From the NCBI GenBank assembly GCA_019722365.1, contig JADFUC010000852.1:1922001-1986000 (forward strand): a stretch of DNA of 64,000 nucleotides, read 5' to 3'. Shown in pieces: positions 26,331-38,179 of this stretch; position 1 is the stretch's first letter; every line of letters begins with the position of its first letter. The notes beneath the pieces are model-generated. The model was not told the DNA's origin. It worked only from the letters and a program-made list of their open reading frames with translations, and made no database searches. The position numbers and the translations under genes are program-made. Origin of the DNA: Lithospermum erythrorhizon (taxonomy: Eukaryota > Streptophyta > Magnoliopsida > Boraginales > Boraginaceae).

Positions 26331-27360
26331 AAAGTAATTTATGACGAATTTTGAAAAGAGAAAATGTGAAGTAAAATAAATTTGAGAAAATTAAAAAAAA
26401 CTACATTTATTGATAAATTATTGCGCCATTTTTTAAAAAGGCCAAACCCCCAATCTAAAAAATCATACGCTATCCACGCTTCGAGCCTACACGTAAGCGT
26501 AGAAATCATGGACAAAGGCCTCAACCTGGGCTGTATTACCTTTTAAACCACACTTCGACAATGTGATTCCGATTAATTTACGAACTCGAACCCACACCGC
26601 ACGAAGAGACAGCGCCCCAGACTCTCAAGACTCAAACTTTACCACTGACCCATAAATCAAAAACCAAGATAAGGTGAACTTTTATAAGAACTACCCCACC
26701 GGGCAAGAGCACTTTATACCCTAAACCTCGCTAATCTTTTTGCGAGACATCTCCGCCATAATGTAGATCTCGATCTTTAAAACCTTCCTTCCCGCACGCC
26801 ACTGTACGCGCCATTGTGCAATTGCAGTCTACTTTCTTGTTTTGTTCACAATCCGTACGGTAGAGTTCAAAACTTGATAGTTTTTTTAATTTATTTAAGG
26901 AGGATACTATAGAAGTAAAAGAAGGAAGAAAAAAAAAGGACACTATAGGCCGATAGGCTATATAGCAATTAGCAAATGCAAAACACCAATTGGGCACAAG
27001 GAAGCCCTGTTCGGCATTCAGGCCGCAACTCACAAGGCCCGTTGAGCAATTAGGTCTCATACAGTCATACTATTAACCAGAATGTCACCTACTCATAACT
27101 AGACGTGGCTAAGGAACCGTCCCACGGGGTAGTCAGGCTCACTTATTCTGTTCAAATTCGCCCAGCTTCCACAAAAGCGCCCCAACCAAGAAGTCGGGTA
27201 TTAAATGGGTCAAACGGTTTGAGCTCATCCAAAATTGTGCTGATATTCTACTGCATTCTGCTCAAGACCTTTACAAACGCCAGACTTTTAATATTAATTG
27301 CCTCATTTGATAAGAGGCTTATGCTTAAACACGACTATTAATACGCTGTGATAATACTAA
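26331..27360. other. GC-richer unclassified island
   Basis: Composition is more balanced than the flanks. Open frames at 26731-27060 (minus) and 27105-27341 (plus) have no domain I recognise. It is probably a decayed mobile element, but no termini or duplications were found. Confidence 0.35.
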
Positions 27361-27469
27361 AAAGTTTACTACAAATAAATATATAACAAGTTTACAAGAT
27401 TCAATAATATATTATCTTTTATATAATAAAGCATATTTGTAATTAAAGACTATTTCAAGATATTGATAG

Positions 27470-27650
27470 ATTTGATATTATTTGATTTATTATCCTTCAA
27501 AATAATATGTTTGGTATTATTTGATAGATAACTCAGATTTGACATTATTTAATATATTATCCTTCAAAATAATATTAAATAACTTAGATTTGGTATTATT
27601 TAATATATTATCCTTTATTTGATATATTATCCTTCAAGAAATAATCGAAT
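27470..27650 (+). repeat. AT-rich tandem repeat, about three units
   Basis: Imperfect tandem copies of a unit containing gatttggtattatttaatat and attatccttcaaaataatat; the spacing shortens in the last copies. A second smaller tandem pair built on aaaactttatygattataa is present at about 28130-28205. Confidence 0.65.
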
Positions 27651-28478
27651 TCCATTCTATTTAAATCATGAGAGTTATTTAAGATTGTATAATAAATGGA
27701 TAACAACATAAGATCTGGCATTATATAAATGTTGTTTGTCTCAAATAATATATTAAATATTCATGATAATATTAAGTAATAAGATTGTATTCTAGTTCTT
27801 TAATTATATAATAAAAGTTGGTATTTTAATGTTGAATATTCTTCAACGATATGGATAGAGTGTTTCTAGATATTTATATAATATCAATAATATACGAATA
27901 AAAAGCATTAAACGCATCAATATATTATTTAAATAATCAAGGTTTTATTATTTAAAGAATAATATGTTAATGTAATCAGATTCTTTATCAATATTTTGTA
28001 AAAAGAGAACGTAACATTAAAGAACTCAGACACATGCTTAAATAAATCTAAAAAATTACATACAATTTTATTACTTTGTGATATAGCAACAAATATTATT
28101 CGTTTATCAATATATTATTTAGCTCAAAACTTTATTGATGATAATATTCCAAATTATAATATGTAAAACTTTATCGATTATAAGATTCCAAGGTATAACA
28201 TATAACACTAATTTGTGAAATTTGGGCTCAATCTGCTAAATGGCCTTTACTCTTCTAATCCTCGAGATTCAATGCTCAAACCCATAACCACGCATTTAAC
28301 TGGCCACCGTTAAATATTAACGGTACCACTGGTGGGATACTGGCCTTAATTTGTCAATCTTCCTACCGGTTCGATAGATACTCTACTCATAACTCAACCA
28401 CATGATTTGATTTAAAAAGAAAGACTCCAATGTCTTATTATTGTATTACAATAATTGCAGACGCTCACTCTTTAAACA

Positions 28479-28620
28479 TTATACACACACCCAAACATCG
28501 ATTTTGGGTGATTAAACGACTATTTTCCCCTTAATATAATTTCCGTAATTGGCATTAATTTAAAAACAGAAGAAAATACTATTTCACCGTTCAAACAAAT
28601 AGTGTTTTGGGTGTGTATAA
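28479..28620. mobile_element. MITE-like element with terminal inverted repeats
   Basis: The left end ttatacacacacccaaa and the right end tttgggtgtgtataa are inverted copies, and the similarity continues weakly inward for about 50 bases. Length is about 142 bp. A target-site duplication is not clear, so the superfamily is not assigned. Confidence 0.6.
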
Positions 28621-28980
28621 CAACTCAATACGTTCACGGTTCACACTTCCGAATCCATGCTAGTTCGGCGAAACCACCTCGGTGGGGGTTATGTTTCGCT
28701 ATTATTTCTCACAGATATAGCATGAACTATGTATTATGAAATCCTCATTTAATAAATTTGTTTCGCTTTGTTCGTGGATTCTCATATCATCTGGATATCA
28801 TGTTAAATTTTTGTGTTATTTTCATTTTGTCTTTTAATGTTTTGCATTGGTCTCACATTTGTTATAACGGCTATGAATAGTGTAGTGTTGAAGTATGTAA
28901 TATATATGTGACAAAAAAGGTAGCGACGATCTCTTATGTCAATTATTTTATATTTCAAAAATGCCCACGATCACTTTACA

Positions 28981-29498
28981 AGCTTTCAAAATCGATCTCC
29001 CACCTACTTTCACCTAATTCCTATTGCTCACATCGCAATACGCATCACGTGACATTTTCTGAGGGGCATTTCAAAATCGATCGACTATTTATTTTTATCA
29101 AAACGTTTTGATAAAGATATTCAAATTTAATTTTGATTTTTTTTCACCGAAAACTTAGTTATGAAAAGACTAAAATGCCCTCAGAAACTGTCACGCGATG
29201 GCCACGTGACCTAATTAACGGAGGCTTAACAGGGAATTAGGCGAAAGTACCAACTGAGAACGATTTTGAAAACATAAAGGATCGACCGGCACCATAATCC
29301 AAACATGCCGGACATCCTTCCGCCTTTTGCTCTTTCTAACTTATGGCATTTAAATGACCAAATGTCCTCAAAAGTCACGTGATTCCTCTATGCGACCCAA
29401 TTAACGGAGACTTACCGTAAAATTAAAGTAAAACTACCAACCTAAAACTCCATTTTTAAACACGAAAGGGACGACCGGTACTATAACCTAAGCATAAA
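28981..29498. repeat. Foldback and direct repeat group of three related units
   Basis: Unit A (28981-29070) is an inverted copy of unit B (29171-29309): A reads ttcacctaattcc...cacgtgacattttctgagg, and B carries ccctcagaaactgtcacg...ggaattaggcgaaag. Unit C (29360-29498) is a direct, more diverged copy of B, sharing aattaacggag and gaccggyactataa/accataa. A (TA)n run follows at 29501-29538. A and B could form a hairpin with a ~100-base loop. Confidence 0.65.
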
Positions 29499-29539
<41 letters not shown>

Positions 29540-29542
<3 letters not shown>

Positions 29543-30425
29543 TAGGAGTAGCTGTACAGAAGTTACTAGCTTATATTCCCTTCAATCACTCTAGCTTTGA
29601 TTTTAATCTATCAAAATTAATAAATTTATATATCTTAATTGACTCTCACAATTTTGATTTATATAAAAATTATAATGTTACTAGTAATGTACCATGAAAC
29701 TACTATATTTTGACATATTTTACAAAGAAAAAAAAAATTATTTGGGATTAAAATTTAAAAAAGTTACCACATCGTGTTGACTAAAAGCCATGTGAGAAGC
29801 ATTACAAAATTCCCAACCCCTTCCGTACATAAGATTTTGGAACTATCAATCTCACATCAAGCATTGCTACTTTAACTCCATGAATTATCTGGATTATCTC
29901 ATAAAAGCGGTGTTTTAATTATGAAAAAGTACATGACGGGTGAACTTCCTTATAAACCCGTGTATTAAGTCATATACGATTGATTTACTATGCTAATAAA
30001 CACCATAAGTGTGAGGTAATTGTCAATATAACCCACATAACGCGACCGACGCTAGCTTTTATCTAATGCTATCGAGCATCGGTGAACTATATAGCCTGAA
30101 ATGGCTTCACACGTTGCTAATATTTGTCAAAGCCGACAAATATATTGTATATCGCATTCCTATTTCTTTGACGCTCCTGATTAAGCGACCAACGCTCAAC
30201 ATTCACACTTTTTCGGTATCATATTACAACACGCAGATCATTTTAACTACCAGAATAATATCATTATCCCACTAAACTACATGTTTTCCACACTATCGAA
30301 GACTATATTGACAATTGACTCCCATAAGTGTGTATTTTCTCCAACAATGCGATCAAGAATATAATAATGCTTTGGATTTATAGTTCCAAATAAGTTCGGT
30401 ATACTAATCTTCTGGGATGCTTAAT
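29540..30425. other. AT-rich intergenic DNA
   Basis: No gene or named element recognised. The open frame at 30066-30275 lacks a domain. Confidence 0.4.
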
Positions 30426-30665
30426 TAATTCCTTCCGTCTTTATTTACTGTTTTTGTACAATTTTTCGCTTCAGTTATCTTTCTAGCATGTAAAATTGTA
30501 ATTCTACATTTTAATATATTTTTATTATTAAATTATCATCAACCAATAATATAGCTTTAATTAATTGTTATTTTATATTTTCAATATATTTTTCGACTAC
30601 TTTTTTATTTCCTTTAATCTATGATAATCTGCTATAAAGACAACTAAAAATAAACGGAGAGAGTA
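30426..30665. mobile_element. Stowaway-like MITE
   Basis: The left end taattccttccgtctttattt and the right end aaataaacggagagagta are inverted copies bounded by TA, as expected for Stowaway/Tc1-mariner MITEs. Length is about 240 bp. A second right-end-like sequence (gttaggaagataatt ... gggtggagta) lies just downstream at about 30704-30738, suggesting nesting or an extended end. Confidence 0.65.
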
Positions 30666-30915
30666 CCTTATTGGATTATTTAAGATTAATCTATATACAA
30701 TAGTTAGGAAGATAATTAAAAAGTAATGGGTGGAGTATATTATTGAACTTTTTGAGATAATCAGTAGTCACTCACTAACTAGTGGGGTCTTGTCGTAACC
30801 ACTCTGATGTAGTCCTTCTAACTAAAATATTAAAGCCGTATCATATAACTATATAAGTACCCGTTTATTGTCTCACATTCTCTTTAATTGAATTTTTTTG
30901 TTAATATAACTCATA

Positions 30916-30979
30916 ACTGTAGCCACATTATAAAAGTATATTGAATCACTGTAGCCACACTATAAAAGTATATTGAATC
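30916..30979 (+). repeat. 32-bp tandem duplication
   Basis: Two adjacent 32-bp copies beginning actgtagccaca and ending tattgaatc (30916-30947 and 30948-30979) differ at one base. This is a recent local duplication with no visible coding role. Confidence 0.85.
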
Positions 30980-32285
30980 AGAAGTCAAATGATATCAAAA
31001 TAATACTTTAGAAAACCAGTAAGTTATTTAGTAGATTTTGAAAGAGATGACGTCATGCTTTCTTGTCCATTGGAATTGGCGATGTTGTTGATGAAAATCT
31101 ATAAATCTTTTGCCGAGTAAATGGTCAAAAAAACAAAAAGCTAGAGTCAGCGGACCGGAGAGAAATTAAAATAAGCAAATGTGGATTAGTCCACAATGGC
31201 TGGCATATGATCACATGATTCTTTTCACATTAAGCAACCTTAAATATTTGGTCATCAATATATATATCTGTGTCTCGTTCAGTGAACTGAAATATTCCAC
31301 CTCCAACTTTATGAACGTGGATGCAAATATGCAATACAATTGCCTAATCAATTTATGACTAATTAGCCGCTTGATTTCGGTTTGCCTCAATTACGCCATT
31401 TTTTCTGCGCTTATCTCTATATTTCTATCTTTTAGTATTCTTTATACTTTTCATCTTTTTCGATTGCTCTCGAGTTTCGTTTTTTTTTCACATTTAAAAT
31501 ATATTTTAGCTCGTGTCTTTAAATTATTTTGCTTCCAATATTACACTAAAGAGGAGCACACTTAAAATAGTTTATATAATTACACAGTCCCTACTCACTT
31601 CACCACACACCCAATCTCCTCCTGGTTTTTTGCCTTCTAATTATCAATCTGATAAATTTCTTCTTCGACACCTCACTTTGTCTCCCTTTACCCCACCTCT
31701 CCCCTCGGGAACTTCATTTAATCTTTCACCAACCACTAATGTCAAAGGTTAAATCGCCACGTAAAGGAAAGTCAGTGGGGTACATCGTTAAAAAATTTGC
31801 TAATACGAAAAAGCCTTATGTGGTGTATGGTAGCTTAAGTATGACACAATAAAGAAGAAATCATATTTAATGAAAGCTATGAGTAGACACAAATAAAGTA
31901 AAATCATGATTTTATTATAATTACGAAATATTTTAAAATGCTAGTCTCTACTTTAGCCAGAATACAGTGACAAAATGTATTACAAAGCTGTTCTAAAAAT
32001 ATATTTTAAATGCGAAAAACAAATAAGCAATGGTAAAAGCATTTAAACACAAAGGAAAGCACTTCTAAAAAATAAAGTACAATGACAAATCTAAAAAGAT
32101 AAAGATAATTCGCGATAAACCAAAATAAAACATAGTTCAGGAACAACCCGAAAATAAAGTCATTCCATCATAAAATTATCTATTTTAAATTTTAGTTATG
32201 ATTTTTTTTGTTAATATTTTCTTACTAAGTATCAGAAAACTTTACAATTTCAATAGTCCTGTACCTAATGGTATTTGGCAAGCAT
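30980..32285. other. AT-rich intergenic DNA
   Basis: No gene recognised. The open frame 31513-31752 is Ser/Pro-rich but has no domain, no splice context and no homology that I recognise. Confidence 0.4.
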
Positions 32286-32289
32286 TTCT

Positions 32290-33480
32290 AAGACCATCTT
32301 TAATAGCAAGTAATTGGAGAGGTATTTTGCTCCAATAATAAATATTTGATATGACAATCTTTTTGTCCAATTTGACAAGACTTATTCAATAACTCCCCAT
32401 TATTTCTGACAAAAAAAATAATGGTGGGACATGGGCCATAGCCCATACACGGTGGAAGCATTTTGAGGGGAAAAGGATAAGCTGCTCAATCTCGGCCATA
32501 CACGTGGGAGGGGAAGAGGATAAAAGATGAACATCCCACTGATGTCAAAGACGTGGGGCGATGATTGGCAACCGTATATTCATTTTATCCTCTACATTAA
32601 TGGCCGTTTAAAATTATTATTATTATTTTTTATCAATATTTTTATTTTTAATCGCTTATAAATATGATTGTGATTGTGTGATTTCGACACCAAAAAAAAT
32701 TATTTCCTCACTTTCTCTTCATTTCCTCGCATTTTTAATTTATCCTCATCATTGGATTCAAATCAAAATTATAATTATCCTTCAAATTTTCAGATTTCCT
32801 AATCAACCACCTCAAAACCCCAACATTCAAAAACCCAAGAACTGCAAAATATGCGAACGTGCCTAATTTACAAACACAATTTACGACGCCACCAAATAAA
32901 AGTTTCAATTTACGCTGCCACCTAATCCAAATTTTAATTTTGCATTAATATCCCCATAATTATCAATATATACGCATCTACATTATCCCAATATGCAAAA
33001 CCAAAGCTCCCAAGCATCACCGTGTAACAATTAGTTATCAGACAGAAATTCCGTGAAGTTTCCGAAATCAAATATCCTAGAAAAGATTTATTTATAACAT
33101 CTAACCAACCTTTCCAACCCAACAACTTAAATATGGAATTTGGAGTACCGAAAAATAAAAATTCTTTATCTCAAGACACCAAGATCGATAAATAATCTAT
33201 CGACAAAAAGCGAGACGCTTATTGAAAAAAAATTACTTGACTATGTGAACGACAATTCAACAACCTGTCCAAATAGCAGAGCTTCATGAAGACATTCGAC
33301 AAAAAAGTTTGGAGCCAACCAAATAGATTTCAAATTGTTTCGTTTACTTTAAAAACGCTTCGGTCGCTCAACGTCAAGGTTCAATAAATTGTGTAAGTTC
33401 TCGATTTGTCTTTTAAATAAATTGATATTATCGATATTATTGGATTCATTTTTGAAAATATTTTCATAATATTATTTATT
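32290..33480 (+). mobile_element. Possible PIF/Harbinger-like relic
   Basis: The start (taagaccatctttaatagca) resembles the GC(A/C)TCTYTAATAG-type ends common in Harbinger-like elements. Around 32790-32850 a frame encodes PNQPPQNPNIQ-type sequence like the Asn/Pro/Gln-rich start of the Myb-like ORF1 of such elements. Frames are broken soon after and no transposase is seen. The right end was not found. Confidence 0.3.
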
Positions 33481-34830
33481 ATAATTTTCATAATATATAT
33501 AATAAAGCTTACACGATTAAAGCCATACAAGCGAAGTCGGTAAATTCAATTAATTCAAATAAGTAGTGACAATTTATAATTCTCATCTTTAATAAAAAAC
33601 GTTTTATTCGCTTAAAGCCGCTTAATACTTCATCCGCTCCCACCTCTAAGTTTATCATCTAATAATTTTTTTCATTATAAAGAATTGCTTTATTTACTAA
33701 ATGAATTTTCGTGACAAGTCAGACGTCTCATAATATTCCTTTTCTATTGTTTATTAACCTTTCTCTCCCCTTAAAATTATACACTAATAATTTTTTAATA
33801 AAAATATTTTTATTTTAAATAATTAAATAAACTGGCATTTTATGAAAGAATAAAGTTTGTTGTTTCTAGAGAGTGAAAAGCGCTTGTAATGACCAAGTTA
33901 TACGCAGTATTTGTTTCCATTATTGCAATTCACAAGTGAATGAAGCAACTAGGCAACTTGTTATGATAACCTTTATTTAAGACTTTCATCACCCCCAAAA
34001 ATGGGACGATTATTTGGAGCAAAATATGGGCTTTGGCAAAGAACATTAAAAAGCCTATATTCAATCAAAAAATTATATCTAAATTTAAAAAATTAATCAA
34101 ATGAAAAATATATTAAAAATAAAAATAATCAACTATCAGAAAAAAAAATTTTTTTAATTGATCATGTATTTTGTCTATATTTTGAGACAGTGGGAGTAAA
34201 AATAAATAATTTTCCTAATTGGGTTATTCTAGTCTCCCTATCAAACTCATACTGGGGTATTTGATTGATTGTTATTGTGGCACATGGTTCTCTCTAGTTT
34301 TGGCATTGATTCATGTGTTTGTTAGGATTTATTAGGAATAAAGGCATCAAAATCCCCAATTCCAAACAATAAATGTAACACGTGATAATATAAATTAATG
34401 CCAATTGTTTCTTTCTAATATTGGTCATCATAAAAAGTTAAAAACCTAGCTCTTTAGAAATTTTTTATGCCAATATTAAATTATGTAATTATTTTAATAT
34501 ATGAGTAGCATGTGTCAAATCATAAGCTTTACTTGCTCCTTTTTAGCATCGAATATAGATTAATCTATGGAAAATCATAACATAGGTGGTAGGTTTCTTA
34601 TTAATACGATCCTCAAATCAAAATTGAAATGAAACTTTACCACTTTAATTTTTGCTGGTCAGATTCTAACCATTAATATTAAACGTATTAATTTATAGAA
34701 AATCCCATTTATTTTCCTCTCCAATCATTCCATAAATTAAATAAACACAAAAGATTCATGTGAATCAAAAAAGCAAAATCCAAACCACTTATGATTCAAG
34801 AGAATCTCAACCGCAGAATCTACAATATTT
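33481..34830. other. AT-rich DNA upstream of the AMT1 promoter repeats
   Basis: No gene or clear repeat was recognised; sequence is AT-rich with frequent stops. Confidence 0.4.
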
Positions 34831-34836
34831 ATTACT

Positions 34837-35165
34837 CAAATGACTAATTTACCCCTTTCCTATTTTTCCTCAAAAAAGTCAAACTCCTCCCCTCTTTATA
34901 ATTCCAACTCACATTCAACATCATCAATTCATGAAATGACCAATTTACCACCTCCTTAGAAAAGTCAAACTTCTCACATCTACATCAATTCATGAAATGA
35001 CCAATTTACCCTTTCATATAAAAGGCAAACTTCTCACTTCTATAAAAGTCCCAATTTCCAACCACAGATTCCACCACATATTAACAAAATGACTAATATA
35101 CCCTCATTGAAGGAAAGTCAAAACTCCTAACCCCTATATAATTCCAACTTCCTCTCATCATAAGA
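34837..35165 (+). promoter_or_regulatory. AMT1;1: AMT1 promoter built from four imperfect repeats, three with TATA-like boxes
   Basis: A core of the form aaatgacyaatttacc followed by aaagtcaaacttctc recurs at 34838, 34934, 34995 and 35088 (spacing 96, 61 and 93 bases). Units 1, 3 and 4 each also carry a TATA-like box: tataattcc at about 34898, tataaaagtcc at 35041 and tatataattcc at 35135. The last lies 59 bases before the start codon, implying a leader of about 25-30 nt if used. Duplicated core promoters could give several transcription starts. Confidence 0.7.
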
Positions 35166-35193
35166 AACATTCAGAAATTTTTCTTGATCTTGA

Positions 35194-36708
35194 ATGGCGA
35201 CGGCGATGACTTGTTCAGCAGATGAGCTAGCTCCGCTTTTCGGGGCCAATGTAACCAATGGCCTCGAGGCGGCGACATTTATCTGCGACCAATTCAGCAG
35301 CGTATCCAACAAGTTCACAGACACAAACTACGCTATTGACTCCACATATCTCCTTTTCTCGGCCTACCTTGTTTTTGCAATGCAGTTGGGTTTCGCCATG
35401 CTTTGTGCCGGTTCGGTTCGAGCCAAAAACACCATGAACATCATGTTAACAAATGTTCTTGATGCAGCTGCTGGAGGGTTGTTTTACTATTTGTTCGGGT
35501 TCGCTTTCGCATTTGGTTCCCCGTCGAATGGCTTCATTGGGAAGCAGTTTTTCGGGTTGAAAGACATGCCGAATAGCGAGTCGGCTTATGACTATAGCAA
35601 TTTCCTGTACCAATGGGCGTTTGCTATAGCAGCCGCTGGGATCACCAGCGGCTCGATAGCTGAACGGACTCAGTTCGTTGCGTATTTGATATATTCGTCG
35701 TTTTTGACGGGGTTCGTTTACCCCGTCGTTTCACATTGGATTTGGGCTAGTGATGGATGGGCAAGTGCCTTTAATACGGACAATTTGTTGTTCGGGACAG
35801 GGGTGATTGACTTTGCTGGATCAGGGGTTGTACATATGGTTGGTGGGGTTGCTGGGTTCTGGGGGGCGTTTATTGAGGGTCCGAGGATCGGGCGATTCGA
35901 TCATTCGGGTCGCCCGGTGGCTTTGAGAGGCCATAGTGCCTCACTTGTGGTGCTTGGGACTTTCTTGTTGTGGTTCGGATGGTACGGGTTTAATCCGGGG
36001 TCTTTTAATAAGATCGCGGTGCCTTATGCCGAGGGGCAGTTTTACGGGCAGTGGAGCGCGGTGGGGAGGACGGCTGTGACCACCACTTTGGCCGGGTGTA
36101 TGGCAGCGTTGACTACGTTGTTCGGGAAGAGGTTGTTGTCGGGTCATTGGAATGTGACCGATGTGTGCAACGGTCTGCTTGGTGGTTTCGCGGCAATCAC
36201 CTCTGGGTGCTCGGTGGTGGATCCATGGGCCGCGATCATTTGTGGATTTGTCGCGGCCTTGGTGTTGATCGGGTTCAACAAGTTGGCCGAGAAGTTTAAA
36301 TATGATGACCCGCTAGAGGCTGCTCAGTTACATGGTGGGTGTGGAGCCTGGGGGATCATATTTACTGCCCTGTTTGCTAAAGAGAAGTATGTCCATGAAG
36401 TGTATTCGAATAAAGTGGGTCGGCCATATGGGTTGTTGATGGGCGGCAAGGGGAAGCTATTGGCAGCTCATGTGATCCAGATTCTTGTGACTATTGGATG
36501 GGTTAGTGTTACAATGGGTCCTCTGTTCTACATTCTTCACAAATTCAAGCTTCTTAGGATCTCGCCTGAAGACGAAATGGCGGGTATGGATTTGACCCGA
36601 CATGGTGGATTTGCATATGCTTATAGTGATGAAGATGAAGCAAACAAGAATGGTGGTACTGCATTCACAAAAAATGGTCCAAATGCTTCTGCTCAGAATT
36701 ATGCTTAA
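35194..36708 (+). CDS. AMT1;1: High-affinity ammonium transporter, AMT1 family
   Basis: Plasma-membrane ammonium uptake protein of 504 residues from one intronless exon, as is usual for AMT1 genes (tomato AMT1;1 is about 496). About 11 membrane segments are visible. Landmarks in order: [29 protein letters not shown], the first pore histidine region in [15 protein letters not shown], the AMT signature [20 protein letters not shown], and the second pore histidine region in [17 protein letters not shown]. The cytosolic tail contains [13 protein letters not shown]; the Thr at residue 468 corresponds to the conserved site (T460 in AtAMT1;1) whose phosphorylation closes the trimer. All key residues are present, so it looks functional. 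The start is the first ATG, in a good context (tgaATGGCG). AMT1;1 rather than another AMT1 paralogue is an inference. Confidence 0.96.
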   Translation: MATAMTCSADELAPLFGANVTNGLEAATFICDQFSSVSNKFTDTNYAIDSTYLLFSAYLVFAMQLGFAMLCAGSVRAKNTMNIMLTNVLDAAAGGLFYYLFGFAFAFGSPSNGFIGKQFFGLKDMPNSESAYDYSNFLYQWAFAIAAAGITSGSIAERTQFVAYLIYSSFLTGFVYPVVSHWIWASDGWASAFNTDNLLFGTGVIDFAGSGVVHMVGGVAGFWGAFIEGPRIGRFDHSGRPVALRGHSASLVVLGTFLLWFGWYGFNPGSFNKIAVPYAEGQFYGQWSAVGRTAVTTTLAGCMAALTTLFGKRLLSGHWNVTDVCNGLLGGFAAITSGCSVVDPWAAIICGFVAALVLIGFNKLAEKFKYDDPLEAAQLHGGCGAWGIIFTALFAKEKYVHEVYSNKVGRPYGLLMGGKGKLLAAHVIQILVTIGWVSVTMGPLFYILHKFKLLRISPEDEMAGMDLTRHGGFAYAYSDEDEANKNGGTAFTKNGPNASAQNYA

Positions 36709-37287
36709 ACATTTATCATAACCAATTTTATTAAGTTAATAGTTTTGATTGTGACTATATTTGTTAGGTTGTGTAAACAAATGTTAGTCAATTATTGTTG
36801 GGTAGGTTGGTTGTGACTTGTGAATAATTAATGGTGGCATTATTTGTTTTCAATGTTCTCACAGCTATTATTTGAATTCTGAATTCCAATTGGTTTATCT
36901 CAACTTGTCATATATTCATATATTATTCATATGTTATTGACAGTGGACTTATTGTGATCTATTATCGTTGTTTTTGAACATCCGAATTGCTTGTATCATA
37001 ATTAGGCTTTTGAACGGGTGGAACCGGATCAAATATAGGTGTATTGGATTCGATTCGAAAAAATTCGAATCCTAAAATTAGGGTTCGAATCCGACTCTAC
37101 ACAAAAAATAAAAATAAAAACTCAATCCGAATTGTCCAAAAAATAGAGTACTCGGCCCGACTCGAAATATTCTCATATAGTTATTGGATTTGTTCACTAT
37201 TTTTTGTTTATTGGATTTATTAGGATGAAATTTTTACATTATTATAATTTAATAATTATGTATAATTGGATCGAGTTTATGTCTGGT
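36709..37287. other. AMT1 3' region and AT-rich spacer
   Basis: The AMT1 3'-UTR occupies the first part. At 37000-37170 there is a palindromic stretch (ttcgattcgaaaaaattcgaa) with repeated cgaatcc/ggattcg motifs that may be a hAT-type relic, but no ends or duplications were found. Confidence 0.4.
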
Positions 37288-37997
37288 TTAGATACTCCCA
37301 TTCATGAGCTCAACATATGTTACTTCATGTTCTTGGGTAAACAAATGTTTGAAATAAACTAATGATATATTCCAATCAATGTAAGCAGATACACCACTTG
37401 TGTTGACCGAAAGATGGTAAGAATTTGAGCCTGGAACACTTGATGTTAGCATTTGTCCTGGAGATAACTTTTGATCCATGAGTAATGTGTCAGTTGGATG
37501 ATCAAAAGATTGCCAAATAATTGATTTGTTGTCATCCAGGAGAACAAGATTTCCACTTTCAGTCAAGTTTAAACTTGCAACTGAGGCGTTTCTAGTGGTT
37601 TTTGAAGACCATACCAAAACATCTTTGCTATTTCTCAATTCTAAGTTCTCTCCTGATTCAAGTTGCAGTTTCGCCCCTTCATCAACTGGATTGTCTTGGT
37701 TAGCAGACCAGACTACTCGTCGATTTCGAATGCCAGCAGTTTCATGATAGTAAGCTATAACCACAGCAAAAACATAACCACTGCATTGATCTACACAAAT
37801 GAATCCAGATAGATAGCACGACTCGAGACACCAAGGCCTCGGAAAAGTACTAGTCTGCTAAGTAAATACTCATCAATTTCACCTTCATTCACCAATGGAG
37901 AAGTAAAATTAACCGTGGACGGTAGATTCTCTGCATAAATGAATTTGGCATCTGTGACATGAAGAGAAACAAGTATGAATAGCAAAATGGATACCAT
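37288..37997 (-). pseudogene. Bulb-type (G-type) lectin domain fragment with frameshift
   Basis: A start at 37997 gives a signal-peptide-like MVSILLFILVSLHVTDA, then about 50 residues up to GLGVSS. A one-base shift near 37800-37810 moves the frame; the other frame continues as GFICVDQCSGYVFAVVIAYY, the lectin landmarks RRVVWSANQDNPVDEG, ESGNLVLLDD and IIWQSFDHPTDTLL, and ends at 37288. Only the bulb-type lectin domain is present; the PAN, membrane and kinase domains of a receptor kinase are missing. It resembles SD2-5-like receptor kinases or EP1-type secreted lectins. An intact gene would need a sequencing error or a tiny unusual intron, so a degraded gene fragment is more likely. Confidence 0.7.
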
Positions 37998-38179
37998 TGT
38001 ACAAGTAACATAATAGGATGATATATTCCAGGGGCAAAAAGATCTTGGTTGCATGGTTTTTCTGCAGTTATGTCTAAAATGAAATGGTAAACAAAAATTG
38101 TGCAGATTCATATGCTTTTTTTCTTCTTCTGAATTTTCTAGTCTCCTCTGGTCTATGCTAACTAATCTTCCAGGCATTA

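Noticed and set aside
31513..31752. Ser/Pro-rich 79-residue open frame
   Set aside because: No recognisable domain, no plausible neighbouring exons and AT-rich surroundings.
35941..36299. Open frames on both strands inside the AMT1 gene
   Set aside because: They overlap a complete, conserved 504-residue transporter frame and have no domain.
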